Shown: in pieces, positions 1 through 9,649 of the stretch
Numbering within the stretch: position 1 is the stretch's first letter
Layout: every line of letters starts with the position of its first letter
Assembly: GCA_963765585.1 (NCBI GenBank)
Contig: CAVXXB010000001.1
Location: 1 to 64,000, forward strand
Direction of reading: 5' to 3'
Source of the DNA: CAVXXB01 sp963765585
Lineage (GTDB): Bacteria > Calditrichota > Calditrichia > JAJRVZ01
Length of the DNA: 64,000 nucleotides
The notes under the pieces: model-generated
Database searches by the model: none
What the model was told of the DNA's origin: nothing
What the model saw: the letters and a program-made list of their open reading frames with translations, nothing else
Program-made: the position numbers and the translations under genes

Positions 1-74
1 CTTCGTGGTTTTAACCTCCTCTTGTTCCAATAGTTCTGAATCACATATATTATTTGGAAAATATATTATTTCTA

Positions 75-130
75 TCGATATGTATTTGAAACGTGTCGAT
101 GACATCGACATGTACAATTTACGTGTCGAT
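75..130. repeat. Array of four alternating 10-bp motifs
   Basis: The motif ACGTGTCGAT occurs at 91-100 and 121-130 on the plus strand, and as its reverse complement with one change at 104-113 (ATCGACATGT) and with two changes at 75-84 (ATCGATATGT). The copies alternate in orientation with starts 13 to 17 bp apart. The middle pair forms TGTCGATG-A-CATCGACA, a near-perfect palindrome. It lies just past the 3' end of the Fic gene. It could be a protein-binding array or a recombination site; no known family is recognised. Confidence 0.6.
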
Positions 131-181
131 ACAATGCAAATATTGGGAAGTATGGTAAATATGAGTCTAAATTCTGTCAGT

Positions 182-1268
182 TTATAGTGATAGCAAATCG
201 TAGAGTTTGATATTAAGATAAAGTCTTTCCTTGCCAACTTGTTGTGATTTTAAAATTCCGACTTTCTCAAGTTCCTTTAAATATTCTGCTGCAGTTTGTC
301 TTTTTACAAGACCCGCGTCAACTAGAAATTTCACCTTGGTATAAGGTTGATGGAAAAGAAGTTCAATCAGTTCCTTTGAGTAGACACGTGGTGGTAAATT
401 TTCCTTTGCAATTTTCAATGTTTCATCTAACAGGTCCCGGATTGCATGAATTTTGTCACGAGTATATATTGAGGTTTCCTTCACAGCCTCAAGCATATAA
501 GTAATCCAAGTCTGCCAGTCAGTTTTTTAGTCACTTCATTGAGCAACCTATAATACTCGGTCTTATTCTCAATAATATATTTACTTAGAAATAAAATCGG
601 AAATTCAAGTAGATTTTCTTGAATTAGATATAGAATATTTAGAATACGACCGGTTCTCCCATTACCATCAGAAAAAGGATGAATGGACTCAAATTGGTAA
701 TGCATGACCGACATTTTAATCAGCGGATCCATTGAGTCACCACTATTAATATACTCTTCTAAATTCCTTAAAAGATCCCGGATAACATTTTCGCCCTCCG
801 GAGGAGTGTAAATGACTTCTCCAGTTTTGGTATTCGATATTTTTATCCCCGGCACATTTCTAATACCAGCCTGCGTTTTTTTTATTATCTGATAAATCGC
901 GATGAATAAATTAGTAGTCAATAAATTCTTATTAGTGAGTGTATTATATCCTTCCCACAGAGCATTTCACGGTAACTCAAAACTTCCCTGGTTGCTGGAT
1001 CGGTATCATTAAGACTGGCAGAGAATGCCTTGTATAATGCATCATTGGTAGTCACAATATTTTCGATTTCCGAACTTGCCCTCGACTCCTGAAGAAGGAT
1101 TGAATCAATTATAATTTTCTGATTGGGAATTTCTTTAGCCGCCCCTTTCAATTCCGCCAAAGCCCTGGTCGCCTCAATTGTTTTCTTTAATATTTCTTTC
1201 GAATCGAGTTCTGCTTTGGGTGGCAATTGGGGTAATTCATTATATGGTTTATTTCGATCAAATCCCAT
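182..1268 (-). pseudogene. Fic family protein (AMPylase-type), broken by two frameshifts
   Basis: Three consecutive minus-strand reading frames rebuild one Fic protein of about 360 residues. The N-terminal part (918-1268) is a Fic_N domain and carries the inhibitory helix motif SSEIEN, matching (S/T)xxxE(G/N). The core (481-921) has the catalytic loop HPFSDGNGRTGR with the general-base His and the ATP/Mg-binding GNGR. The C-terminal part (182-496) is a winged-helix domain. Fic proteins usually transfer AMP from ATP to a hydroxyl on a target protein; the built-in inhibitory helix suggests self-regulation. The first frame change lies near 948-962; the second sits at a run of six T (523-528), where one extra base restores the reading EVTKK-TDWQTWITYMLEAV. 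Either a real pseudogene or two indel errors. Its neighbours are a recombinase remnant and a toxin-antitoxin pair, so an accessory island is likely. Confidence 0.85.
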
Positions 1269-1332
1269 AATTTATCCTTCACATAAGTATTGTATAGTCT
1301 CAAACCAGTTTAAAATCTATTCATAATTAGTT

Positions 1333-1600
1333 TTAAATAAAAGGTAAATTGTCAACCGCCTCATCTTTTTTCTTATCAATTAACTTGGCATATATCTGTG
1401 TTGTTTTTATCTCTTTATACCCCAAGAGCTTTGAAACTGTATATAGATCGATAACATGAGTAAGGGCTATCGTGGCAAATGTATGCCGCCCATTATGTCA
1501 CGTAATATGTTTCCCTATTCCGCATCTTCTACCCACTTCTTTATATGCAATTGGGTTGTTGTATGATAGCGTAATTGAAAAGAGTAATTTTGCTTGTTGT
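1333..1600 (-). pseudogene. Tyrosine recombinase (integrase) C-terminal remnant
   Basis: Reading the minus strand from about 1570 to 1333 gives a decayed end of a phage-type integrase. The catalytic box HNGRHTFAT is followed by LLGYKEIKTTQIYAK, which holds the active-site Tyr, then a short tail ending in TAA at 1335-1333. An in-frame TGA stands just before HNGRH, where these enzymes usually have Trp or Phe, so the fragment is dead. Only the last third of the usual 350-400 residues is left, and the frame shifts again upstream near 1580-1600. It marks this end of the window as a former integration site. Confidence 0.75.
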
Positions 1601-1655
1601 CGGGGGAAGTTTTGCCTAAATTAACCCATGGTATTATAACAATGGTGAAAATTTT

Positions 1656-2075
1656 ATGGAAAAACAATATTCTACATTAACACAAATTCCTAATAGAATT
1701 TCTGATATTGAGGTACAGGAGTTGCTGCACAGCGACACAATAAACTGGGCATATATGGCCAAACTAAAAGATGTTGCCGCGCTACAGGATGAGATTATTT
1801 CTAAATTGCTCAACATCAGTGTCAAAACTTTCCGTCACTATAAGAAGCCCCAAAACACCTTCAAAGACAATATCAAAGAGAAAGTAATACTTTTAATCTC
1901 CTTGTTCGAACATGGTATTGATATTTTTGGTTCAAAAGAAGACTTTTACAAATGGCTGAATTCCGAAAATTTCTTTTTTGATGATAAAACCCCGATTACT
2001 TATTTAACCACTGTGACCGGCATAAGATATGTCGACGACAGATTGACTGCTATGGAATACGGAGATAATATTTAA
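1656..2075 (+). CDS. Antitoxin of Xre/MbcA/ParS type
   Basis: A 139-residue protein placed 2 bp before the RES toxin gene. The N-terminal half is a helical Xre-like DNA-binding region. The C-terminal half, from about residue 85, has the features of the MbcA/ParS toxin-binding domain (FEHGIDIFGSKEDFYKWL, then PITYLTTVTGIRYVDDRL). In this family the antitoxin blocks the RES active site and represses its own promoter. The operon order, antitoxin first, is the usual one. The start ATG at 1656 has only a weak ribosome site. Confidence 0.85.
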   Translation: MEKQYSTLTQIPNRISDIEVQELLHSDTINWAYMAKLKDVAALQDEIISKLLNISVKTFRHYKKPQNTFKDNIKEKVILLISLFEHGIDIFGSKEDFYKWLNSENFFFDDKTPITYLTTVTGIRYVDDRLTAMEYGDNI

Positions 2076-2077
2076 AA

Positions 2078-2560
2078 ATGGAGATTTTTCGAATATCCAG
2101 GGCAAAATATGCAAAACAATTAACCCCTTCAGGCTGCGCTAACAGATGGAATTTAGATGGACAGAAAGTTATCTATGCCGGATCATCACGTTCTCTATCC
2201 ACACTTGAATTAATTGTACACCAGGGTACCGTAAAACCAGGAATTAGTTACAAGGTTCTGGTGATTTTTGTTACAGATGAAGATCATTTAACCAGGCAAA
2301 TATTGATTAATGATCTGCCCAGGAACTGGCGGGAACTGAAAGCGTACCCAAAACTGCAAAAGATTGGTTCTGATTGGTATAACAACCAGGATACATTATT
2401 ACTCAAAGTACCCTCCGCAGTCGTGCCCAAAGAGTATAATTATATCATAAATGCCGAACATCCTGAATTCACACGATGTGTTAAAATAGCTGCAATCGAA
2501 AATTATTTTTGGGATGAGAGGCTCCAAACACATCCCCTCCCAAAGCACTCAGAGCCATGA
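2078..2560 (+). CDS. RES domain toxin (NAD-degrading)
   Basis: A 160-residue RES domain protein. The family is named for conserved Arg, Glu and Ser residues, and matching positions are visible here: Arg in the opening IFRISRAKYA, and Ser and Glu in SRSLSTLELIVH. RES toxins such as MbcT degrade NAD+ and stop growth; here it would act in the cytoplasm and be held in check by the product of the gene 2 bp upstream. The length is normal for the family and there is no frame break, so the pair may be functional, in contrast to the broken Fic gene next door. Confidence 0.87.
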   Translation: MEIFRISRAKYAKQLTPSGCANRWNLDGQKVIYAGSSRSLSTLELIVHQGTVKPGISYKVLVIFVTDEDHLTRQILINDLPRNWRELKAYPKLQKIGSDWYNNQDTLLLKVPSAVVPKEYNYIINAEHPEFTRCVKIAAIENYFWDERLQTHPLPKHSEP

Positions 2561-2576
2561 AATTATCTTCTATATT

Positions 2577-2736
2577 GGCCGTCAAAAATTTGCCCCGAAA
2601 TAAGTTCCGTACTCGCAATAGTGTGCGGCAAATTTTTGTCGAGCCTTGTCCCGATCAAATTTCTTAGTTTGGCTTTGCCGAACTTAGAAAATCTAAGTCG
2701 GGATGGTTCTTTTTGATCAAGCAAAAAGAACAAAGA
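2577..2736. repeat. Dispersed intergenic repeat, copy A
   Basis: First of four copies of a family beginning GGCCGTCAAAAATTTG (others at 9493, 11796 and 13575). Inverted arms at 2581-2594 and 2627-2640 pair with 13 of 14 bases. Downstream come GGCTTTGCC with flanking complementary bases, TCGGGATGGTTCTTTTTGATCAAG and CAAAAAGAAC, the last pairing with GTTCTTTTTG. It lies just after the RES toxin gene. No protein is encoded. The rest of the spacer to 2964 shows nothing recognisable. Confidence 0.85.
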
Positions 2737-2964
2737 AATACTAAGAAAATGTTCGTTTTTGTTTGAAAAGCGAAACAATATTTAAATTTGAGAAGCATAT
2801 GCTCCCCTAATCTTTGTCGCTGTTTCATCAATCCCTTTCTCACATCCGGGACAAGCGATTAAAAAAATATCACGAGAAATATCACCGCGAAATATTTTAC
2901 ATCATGCATGGGTTACATGGGATTAGTTAAAATGACTATGTAATCATTTATTTGACTCATTCTA

Positions 2965-4557
2965 ATGAAAAATAATATCCAGATATATGTTCATTACAAA
3001 ATATTGACCGGAATAATGGTGCTGATGGTTTTTGTCCTGTGCGCACCACTTAATGCCCAAACTGCAGCAAATCCCGATAGCGCTTTGCTTGAAATTCTTG
3101 CAGAAATGGACGGTGTACCGCTTACTTTAAACGAAGCCGTAGAACTCGCTTTAGTGAATGCCACCTCCGTGAGAGCAGCCGAGTCCGATTATCTGGCTGC
3201 CCGTTCTGTTGTACGCCGCGAACGTGGATTTTTTGATCCTGAACTTTTCCTTGGCCTGGATTACCTGGACTCAGAACAGCCCACCGCTTCTTTTTTCTCC
3301 GGCGCACCCGTACTGGCCACAAAACAAACCACAGCGCAGGCAGGATTGCGATTAGATCTGCCCATTGGTACACAACTGGAAGCTTCATTAAATACCATCC
3401 GTTTTAAAACAAACTCGGCATTTGCATTTCTAAATCCTCAGTATACTTCGGTTGGAATGCTAAGTCTTCGCCAGCCATTGCTGCAGGGATTCAGTACGTC
3501 GGCCCGGAAAGACCTCAGCAAGGCCGAGCAGCAATTGGATGCGATGAAGAAAAGATACGATCAGGAAGTGCTGGTGACAACCGCCAGTGTTGAATGGCAA
3601 TACTGGGATCTTTATGCGGCCGAACGTAATTATGCCGTACAGGTATTACTGCTAAACCAGGGTGAGGCTTTTTTGCGCGAAACGGAATTGCGGGCCAAAA
3701 CCGGATTGATCGGACCCGGCCAGGTTGCCAATGCCAAAACATTCCTGGCTCAGCAGAAACTTGGTTTTCTTGATCGCGAGGAAGAGCTGGAAAATCTTTC
3801 CAATCAACTGGCTTCCCTGATTGGACAAAGACCGGATGGTACCGTACCCCGATATGTAACCAGGAATGTGCCTCCTTCCGAATACCCTCTGGAGACCGCC
3901 GATGCCCTGGTCCAATTGGCAATGAATGAAAATTTTGATCTGAAAGCAGCACAGTATGATGTTATGGCAGTACAGACAATGGCCGATGCGGCCAGTTGGG
4001 AAGCCTGGCCAAGTATGGATCTGGTGGCATCCGTAGGAGGAAACGGTCTCTCCGGAACACCTCAGGATGTTATTTTTGGCGGCGATACCCTGCTGAGTTC
4101 GCGCGGCGGCGGATTTGGTGATGCCATAAACCAGGTGGGACAGAATACCTATCCCAATTGGGGTGTGGGTGTGGAAATCAGTATTCCGATTGGATTGCGT
4201 ACCGGTCTGGGAGAACGGGACCGGCTGCGTGCCGAGGTAACCCGGGCAGAACAAATTTATATCGAGCGGGCACGGCTGCTGGAAGAGCAGATACGCAACA
4301 GTCACCGCAGACTGCTTAATGGAAAACAACGCTTGGAGGCAGCCCGTGAAGGCGTGGAAGCTGCCCAGGAACAGGTTCGCATCGGACGGATCGATTTCTA
4401 TAATGGCCGGACAACCGCATTTGAATTGGTGCGTCTGGGTGCAGATTTTGCCACAGCCCAGCAACGCTATTCTCAGGCCCTGGTGCGCACTGCCAAAGCG
4501 GCTGCCATACTAAAACAACTAACCTCGGGTGCCTATCCCTCAGAAAAAACCTATTAA
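2965..4557 (+). CDS. TolC family outer membrane efflux protein
   Basis: A 530-residue outer membrane factor with a signal peptide (hydrophobic MVLMVFVLCAPLNAQ, cleavage near residue 32). It shows the usual two-fold repeat of long helical hairpins, for example RLEAAREGVEAAQEQVRIGRIDFYNG near residue 460, typical of TolC exits. It would form the outer membrane channel of the tripartite pump whose adaptor and RND pump are encoded directly downstream. The start at 2965 lacks a clear ribosome site; Met18 at 3016 is an alternative. The reading frame is intact. Substrate cannot be told from sequence. Confidence 0.88.
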   Translation: MKNNIQIYVHYKILTGIMVLMVFVLCAPLNAQTAANPDSALLEILAEMDGVPLTLNEAVELALVNATSVRAAESDYLAARSVVRRERGFFDPELFLGLDYLDSEQPTASFFSGAPVLATKQTTAQAGLRLDLPIGTQLEASLNTIRFKTNSAFAFLNPQYTSVGMLSLRQPLLQGFSTSARKDLSKAEQQLDAMKKRYDQEVLVTTASVEWQYWDLYAAERNYAVQVLLLNQGEAFLRETELRAKTGLIGPGQVANAKTFLAQQKLGFLDREEELENLSNQLASLIGQRPDGTVPRYVTRNVPPSEYPLETADALVQLAMNENFDLKAAQYDVMAVQTMADAASWEAWPSMDLVASVGGNGLSGTPQDVIFGGDTLLSSRGGGFGDAINQVGQNTYPNWGVGVEISIPIGLRTGLGERDRLRAEVTRAEQIYIERARLLEEQIRNSHRRLLNGKQRLEAAREGVEAAQEQVRIGRIDFYNGRTTAFELVRLGADFATAQQRYSQALVRTAKAAAILKQLTSGAYPSEKTY

Positions 4558-4567
4558 AAAGGCTCAT

Positions 4568-5683
4568 ATGAAATTAAAAGAATCTCAAGAAAAAAAGATA
4601 TTCCATAGTCTTACACCGTCAGGGTGGTACGCCGTTACTTTTCTATTATTAACCCAGTTTCTTTATTTTGGCTGTTCAGAAGAAAATGCCGGCGGTGGTA
4701 TGTCCATGCCCCCCATGCCGGTGGAGGTGTCAGTGGTTCAAGTGCAGGAAGTGTATGATAATTTTGAAGCGGTCGGCACTCTGGAAGCGACAGAATCTAT
4801 TACAGTTGTGGCAGAAATTGACGCCATGGTGAAACGATTGCCTTTTAAGGAAGGCAGCACGCTTCGGAAAGGTGAACTTATTGCGCAACTGGACGATGTG
4901 CAACTGGCTGCTGAAGTCGCCCGGGCTGAGGCGCTGAGTTCACAGTACCAGGCAAACTATGAACGCATTAAATCTGTTGTGGAACAAAAGGCAGCTGCCC
5001 CCCAGGATTTGGACGATGCGGCGGCCGCGCTCAAAGTGGCCGAAGCAAATCTTAACGTAGCACGGGCCCGTTTTGCCAAAACCAGAATTACTGCACCATT
5101 TGCCGGTCTGATTGGATCCCGTAAAGTCAGTGTCGGATCATTTGTCAGGGCCGGACAAGCCATTGCAGAACTGGCCAATATAAATGCCATTCGCGTCAAT
5201 TTTTCAACTCCGGAAAGATACCTTTCGAAACTGAAGCAGGGAGCCGCGGTTACTGTTTCAACCACGGCATTTCCAGGCTATGAACTGACGGGAAAAATTA
5301 TCGTAATTGAACCTATTCTTAATGCAACTACCCGCAGCGCCGGAGTTGTAGCCGAACTGAAAAATCCGGGGCAGAAATTCCGGCCGGGCATGTCGGCAAA
5401 TGTTTCGGCGACTCTGAGTGTTCGTCCGGAAGCGATTACCATTCCCAATGAAGCCATTTTCGGCAGCGGCAATCAGTCCTTTGTCTATGTTATTAAGCCG
5501 GATAGTACGGTTGTCCGGACTGCCCTGACTCTGGGAATACGTTTGGCAAATATTGTGGAAGTGGTTGGCGGCCTTGAGCCGGATATGAAGGTTGTACGTG
5601 CCGGCCACCAGAAACTTTATGACGGCGCCAAAGTGATGCCGATCGTAAGTCAGCGTGATACAACAGCCAAAATCCAAATGTAG
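4568..5683 (+). CDS. RND efflux periplasmic adaptor (membrane fusion protein)
   Basis: About 371 residues. I chose the ATG at 4568, 10 bp after the tolC-type stop, because AAAAAGG precedes it; a longer frame opens at 4529 inside the upstream gene. The N-terminus is a lipoprotein-like signal (FLYFGC), so the protein is probably anchored to the inner membrane by lipid. Then come a biotinyl-lipoyl-like half motif (VAEIDAMVKRLPFKEGSTLRKGELIAQLD), a helical hairpin, the second lipoyl half (TRITAPFAGLIGSRKVSVGSFV) and a beta-barrel domain. This is the HlyD/AcrA adaptor layout, joining pump and outer channel. Gene order tolC-adaptor-pump is unusual only in that the channel gene is first. Confidence 0.88.
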   Translation: MKLKESQEKKIFHSLTPSGWYAVTFLLLTQFLYFGCSEENAGGGMSMPPMPVEVSVVQVQEVYDNFEAVGTLEATESITVVAEIDAMVKRLPFKEGSTLRKGELIAQLDDVQLAAEVARAEALSSQYQANYERIKSVVEQKAAAPQDLDDAAAALKVAEANLNVARARFAKTRITAPFAGLIGSRKVSVGSFVRAGQAIAELANINAIRVNFSTPERYLSKLKQGAAVTVSTTAFPGYELTGKIIVIEPILNATTRSAGVVAELKNPGQKFRPGMSANVSATLSVRPEAITIPNEAIFGSGNQSFVYVIKPDSTVVRTALTLGIRLANIVEVVGGLEPDMKVVRAGHQKLYDGAKVMPIVSQRDTTAKIQM

Positions 5684-5878
5684 GGAACGGTCTGAGATCG
5701 TTCCGCGCATAAAATTTTATGAGTTAATCAAAATATAGATCCTGAGATCCCGAAACAAGTTCGGGACAGGCAAGTTCAGGATGACCGTTTGTCATCCCGA
5801 ACCGGGTTTGGGATATATAATGTGCGTTCCCGGGAATATCTCGGGAACGAGGATTTTATAACTTTTAGGGATAATTTT
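5684..5878. repeat. Short inverted repeats before the RND gene
   Basis: The spacer holds several TCCCGAA-type hairpins: TCCCGAAACAAGTTCGGGA near 5751-5769, CATCCCGAACCGGGTTTGGGAT near 5793-5814, and GTTCCCGGGAATATCTCGGGAAC near 5825-5847. The CAGGATGA-type piece recurs at 19939. They could end or attenuate transcription between the adaptor and pump genes; no T-run follows, so this is uncertain. Confidence 0.5.
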
Positions 5879-8800
5879 GTGAAAATAAGCAGTATTTCCA
5901 TACAGCGGCCTGTCTTTGCCAGTGTGATGAGCCTGACCATTCTTTTATTTGGTATTATTTCTTTTACCAGGCTACCCGTGCGTGAATATCCTGACATCGA
6001 TCCGCCTATTGTTTCCGTGATATCTCTTTATCGCGGTGCCAGTTCCAGCGTGGTTGAGACTGAAATTACCAACGTACTGGAGGAGCAATTTGCCACCCTG
6101 GAAGGTGTCAAAACTATGACCTCATCCAGCCGTGAGCAGGGATCTGTTATTACCATTGAATTTGAACTGAATCGTGATGTGGATGAAGCAGCCAATGATA
6201 TTCGCGATCGGGTTTCGCGGGTGCGTGGCCAGTTACCGCGGGAAGTGGACGATCCGGTAATTTCAAAAGTGGATGCCAATGCCCAGCCCATTGTCTGGCT
6301 GGCGCTTTTCAGTGACCAGCACAATGGTCTGGAACTGACGGATATTGGTGACCGGATATTAAAAGAGAAAATTCAACGATTTCCTGGCGTCGGTTCGGTA
6401 ATTATCGGAGGTGAGCGCCGCTATGCCATGCGTGTATGGCTCGATCCCATGCGCATGGCCGCCCATGGTTTGACCACTCAGAATATTGAGGATGCCATCC
6501 GCAGAGAGAATGCAGAAATTCCCGGCGGACGCGTGGAAGGAAAATCCCGCGAGTTTGCTGTTCGTACCCGCGGTGAGTTAGCAACACCGCAGGAATTTGG
6601 GGCAATTATCGTATCACAAAAAGATGGTAACCTCGTACGTCTGCGCGATATTGCCGAAGTGATGGTGGGTGCCGAAGATGAACGGACTATTGCCCGCTAT
6701 AACGGTCGATCTGCGATTGGACTGGGAATTGTAAAACAATCCAAGGCCAGTACGGTTGATGTTGCAGATATTGTACGCGCTGCGTTGCCGGAACTGGAGC
6801 AGTCATTGCCTGAGGGAATGAAACTGGATGTTGCTTTCGATTCATCTACCTTTATCAAAGAGTCGATAGACCAGGTGGTTGAAACTTTGATCATTGCCAT
6901 GTGCCTGGTGGTCCTTGTGGTGCTGGCTTTCTTAAAAAGTTTTCGCGCCACTACCATTCCTTCTCTCGCAATTCCCATATCGATTATCGGCGCCCTGGCA
7001 GCCGCATATTTTGCCGGATATACTATCAATATTCTTACTCTTCTGGGTCTGGTTCTGGCCATCGGCCTGGTGGTGGATGACGCGATCGTAGTGTTAGAAA
7101 ATATCTATCGCCATATGGAACTTGGTAAAGACCGGCGTCAGGCCGCATTTGACGGCAGTCAGGAAATTGGATTCGCCGTCGTTGCCACAACAATCGCCCT
7201 GGTAGCCGTCTTCGTTCCACTTGGCATTTCTAACCGGTTCCGTGGGCCGATTATTCAATGAGTTTGGCATTTCCCTGGCAGTGGCCATTTTAATCTCGGG
7301 TTTTGTCGCCCTTAGTTTAACTCCAATGCTAAGTTCGAAACTGCTTAAACCGCTTCATGGTAACAGCAGCGGATGGGCCTCGCGCTCTTTTGACGCTTTC
7401 TTCGAATTTTTAAACCGTTTTTACGAGCGCAGTCTGCGGGTTGCTCTTAAGTTCCGGGTATTGATGATTGCTGGTGCAGTACTGGCCGTGGGGTTAAGTC
7501 TGGTTCTTTTTTCGCTCATGCCCAGTGAACTGGTACCAATAGAGGATCGTGGGATTGCCTTTGGGATTGTAATCGCACCGGAAGGGGCGACACTTGAATA
7601 TACCGATAGTTATATGCGTGAAGTTGAGAACCGCCTGCTTCAGCTTCCCGAGGCGCGGGCAGTCTTTACCGCCATCGGTTTGGGATTTGGCGGACCGGGA
7701 CGTGTGACCAATGGATTTGTCTTTTTGGCTTTGAAACCGCGGGGAGATAGACAGAAATCGCAACAGCAAATTGTGCAGGAATTGTTTCCCCAATTAATAT
7801 CGATTCCCGGTGTGCTGGCGTTTGTGATAAATCCACCCAGTCTTGGCGGTGCCTTCAGTTCCAGTCCAGTGGAATATGTCCTGCAGGCAGAGTCATACGA
7901 AGAATTGAGCCAGTCCTTAGGCATTATGATGCAGGAAGCCAGCAAACTGGGTTATTTTGTCAATCTGGATAGTGATTTGCGTCTGAATAAACCGCAGCTG
8001 GATATTACCATCGATCGCGAACGTGCCTCCGGGCAGGGAGTCTCCGTCACAGATATTGGTTCCACATTGGAAACATTTTTAGGTGGAAAAGTAGTAACGA
8101 ATTTTAAACGCGGCACCAAGCAATATGATGTTATATTGCAGATGAAATCTTCAGGCCGTGACACACCCGATGCCATTGACGAAATATATGTTCGCAGCAA
8201 CGATGGATTGGTGCAGCTGGCAAATGTGGTCAAGATAAATGAAACACTGGCCCCCAAGGAACTGAATCATTATAACCGGATCCGTTCTGCGAAAATATCT
8301 TCCAGCCTTTTACCCGGGGTAAGTCTGGGTCAGGCCCTGGATGATCTGGACCGAATTGCCGGGGAAAAACTACCTGCCGGAATAAAAAGAGAATATGCCG
8401 GTCAGTCCCTGGAATATAAGTCTTCCAGTTCAAGTCTTTATCTGATGTTTTTACTGGCACTTGTATTCATATATCTGGTACTTTCGGCCCAATTTGAGAG
8501 TTTTGTCCATCCCTTTACCATCTTACTATCGGTGCCCCTGGCTGTCTTTGGCGCACTGGTTACCCTGTATGTGTTTGGACAGAGCCTCAATATCTATTCC
8601 CAGATCGGACTTATTATGCTCATAGGTCTCGTGACAAAAAATTCAATTCTGATTGTGGAATTTTCCAACCAGTTAAGAGCTGCGGGTCAGCCAGTGGTTG
8701 ATGCCGTGGTAAAGGCCGCCACCATCCGTCTGCGTCCCATCCTGATGACTTCATTTGCCACGATTTTTGGAGTGTTACCCATCGCCATAGGACTTGGTGC

Positions 8801-8918
8801 CGGGGCCGAATCGCGTCGTCCCCTGGGTCTGGCCGTGGTGGGTGGGATGCTGTTTTCAACTTTTCTAACCCTGATACTTGTTCCGGTGGTCTATGCCATT
8901 CTAGTAACTAGCTGGTAG
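5879..8918 (+). CDS. RND multidrug efflux pump, frameshifted
   Basis: AcrB/MexB-type inner membrane proton-driven pump of the hydrophobe/amphiphile efflux class, about 1,010 residues once joined. I place the start at GTG 5879 (MKISSISIQRPVFA), with AGGGA 8 bp before; this is where family members begin. The first frame runs to 7261 with TM1 and the TM2-4 helices including GLVLAIGLVVDDAIVVLENI, where the paired Asp residues carry protons. The second frame (from 7221) continues LTGSVGRLFNEFGISLAV. Removing one G from the GG at 7223-7224 joins the frames perfectly (PLAFLTGSVG). The second half ends with an abnormal VTSW tail at 8918, next to a duplicated C-terminal piece. Probably an indel error at 7223; the odd 3' end is a separate problem. 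Confidence 0.85.
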
Positions 8919-8920
8919 CG

Positions 8921-9190
8921 GTAGTGAAGGCTGCTACTATTCGTTTGCGTCCCATTCTTATGACCTCATTTGCCACAATTTTTGGTGTGTTGCCCATTGC
9001 CATCGGACTTGGTGCCGGAGCCGAATCACGCCGTCCCCTGGGTCTGGCCGTGGTTGGCGGTATGCTTTTTTCTACCTTTTTAACCTTGATACTGGTTCCG
9101 GTCGTTTATGCCATTCTGGCCCGTTATACCAAAACCGACAAAGCAGGACAGAAAAAAGCTGCCATCCCTGCGGATAATATCCCGGCATAA
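8921..9190 (+). pseudogene. Duplicated C-terminal end of the RND pump
   Basis: A second copy of the last pump segment, in another frame from the gene upstream. The 66 codons at 8921-9118 encode exactly the same residues as 8706-8903 but differ at about 30 synonymous sites. The two copies are separated by 17 bp. Only this second copy continues into a normal hydrophilic tail (ARYTKTDKAGQKKAA) and stop. Best read as the end of a close paralogous pump joined by recombination or by mis-assembly, not as a separate gene. Confidence 0.8.
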
Positions 9191-9649
9191 GGGAGATACG
9201 GAACAAATCCTAAATCCTGATTTCTAAATCCGAAACAAATTCCAAAATCAAAATTCTAAATTTTAATTAGTTACACGAAGTACGCGAAGGGTTCACGAAG
9301 AACACGAAGGAAAATATTCTTTATATATCCATAATATATAATTTTCAAGTTATTCAGATATATTAATTGCAGGAATAGACATTTAGTGCCTGCAAGCGAA
9401 GTAAAATGAAATGAAGAACTGATTTTTATCTCCTAAATTCTAAATATATATACTATCAGAACACTGAAAAAAATAATATTATCTTTATTAATGGCCGTCA
9501 AAAATTTGTCCTGTACAACTTAAATTATTGCAGCAAGTCTGTGGCAAATTTTTGTCGAGCCTTGATTTTTTGGTTCTTTTTGATCAAGCAAAAAGAACAA
9601 ATAATCAAACAATTATAAAACAAATCGAGACAACCGAAAAAAACAAAGG
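9191..9649. repeat. Intergenic repeats including family copy B (9493-9600)
   Basis: This spacer between the convergent pump and uup genes holds no gene. At 9271-9310 there is a degenerate tandem of CACGAAG units. At 9493-9600 lies a shortened copy of the four-member repeat family, with GTCAAAAATTTGTC pairing to GGCAAATTTTTGTC, and GGTTCTTTTTGATCAAG before CAAAAAGAAC. The middle part present in the other copies (TCCCGATC to TCGGGA) is missing. Confidence 0.8.

Noticed and set aside
1490..1505. TGA in the integrase remnant as a second selenocysteine or a recoded Trp
   Set aside because: It stands where Trp/Phe is usual, not Cys, the fragment lacks most of the gene, and TGA is used as a normal stop by intact genes in this window.
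3652..4464. 270-codon open frame on the minus strand
   Set aside because: Lies fully antisense to the TolC-family gene; no ribosome site and no protein-like domain. It follows from the codon pattern of the real gene.
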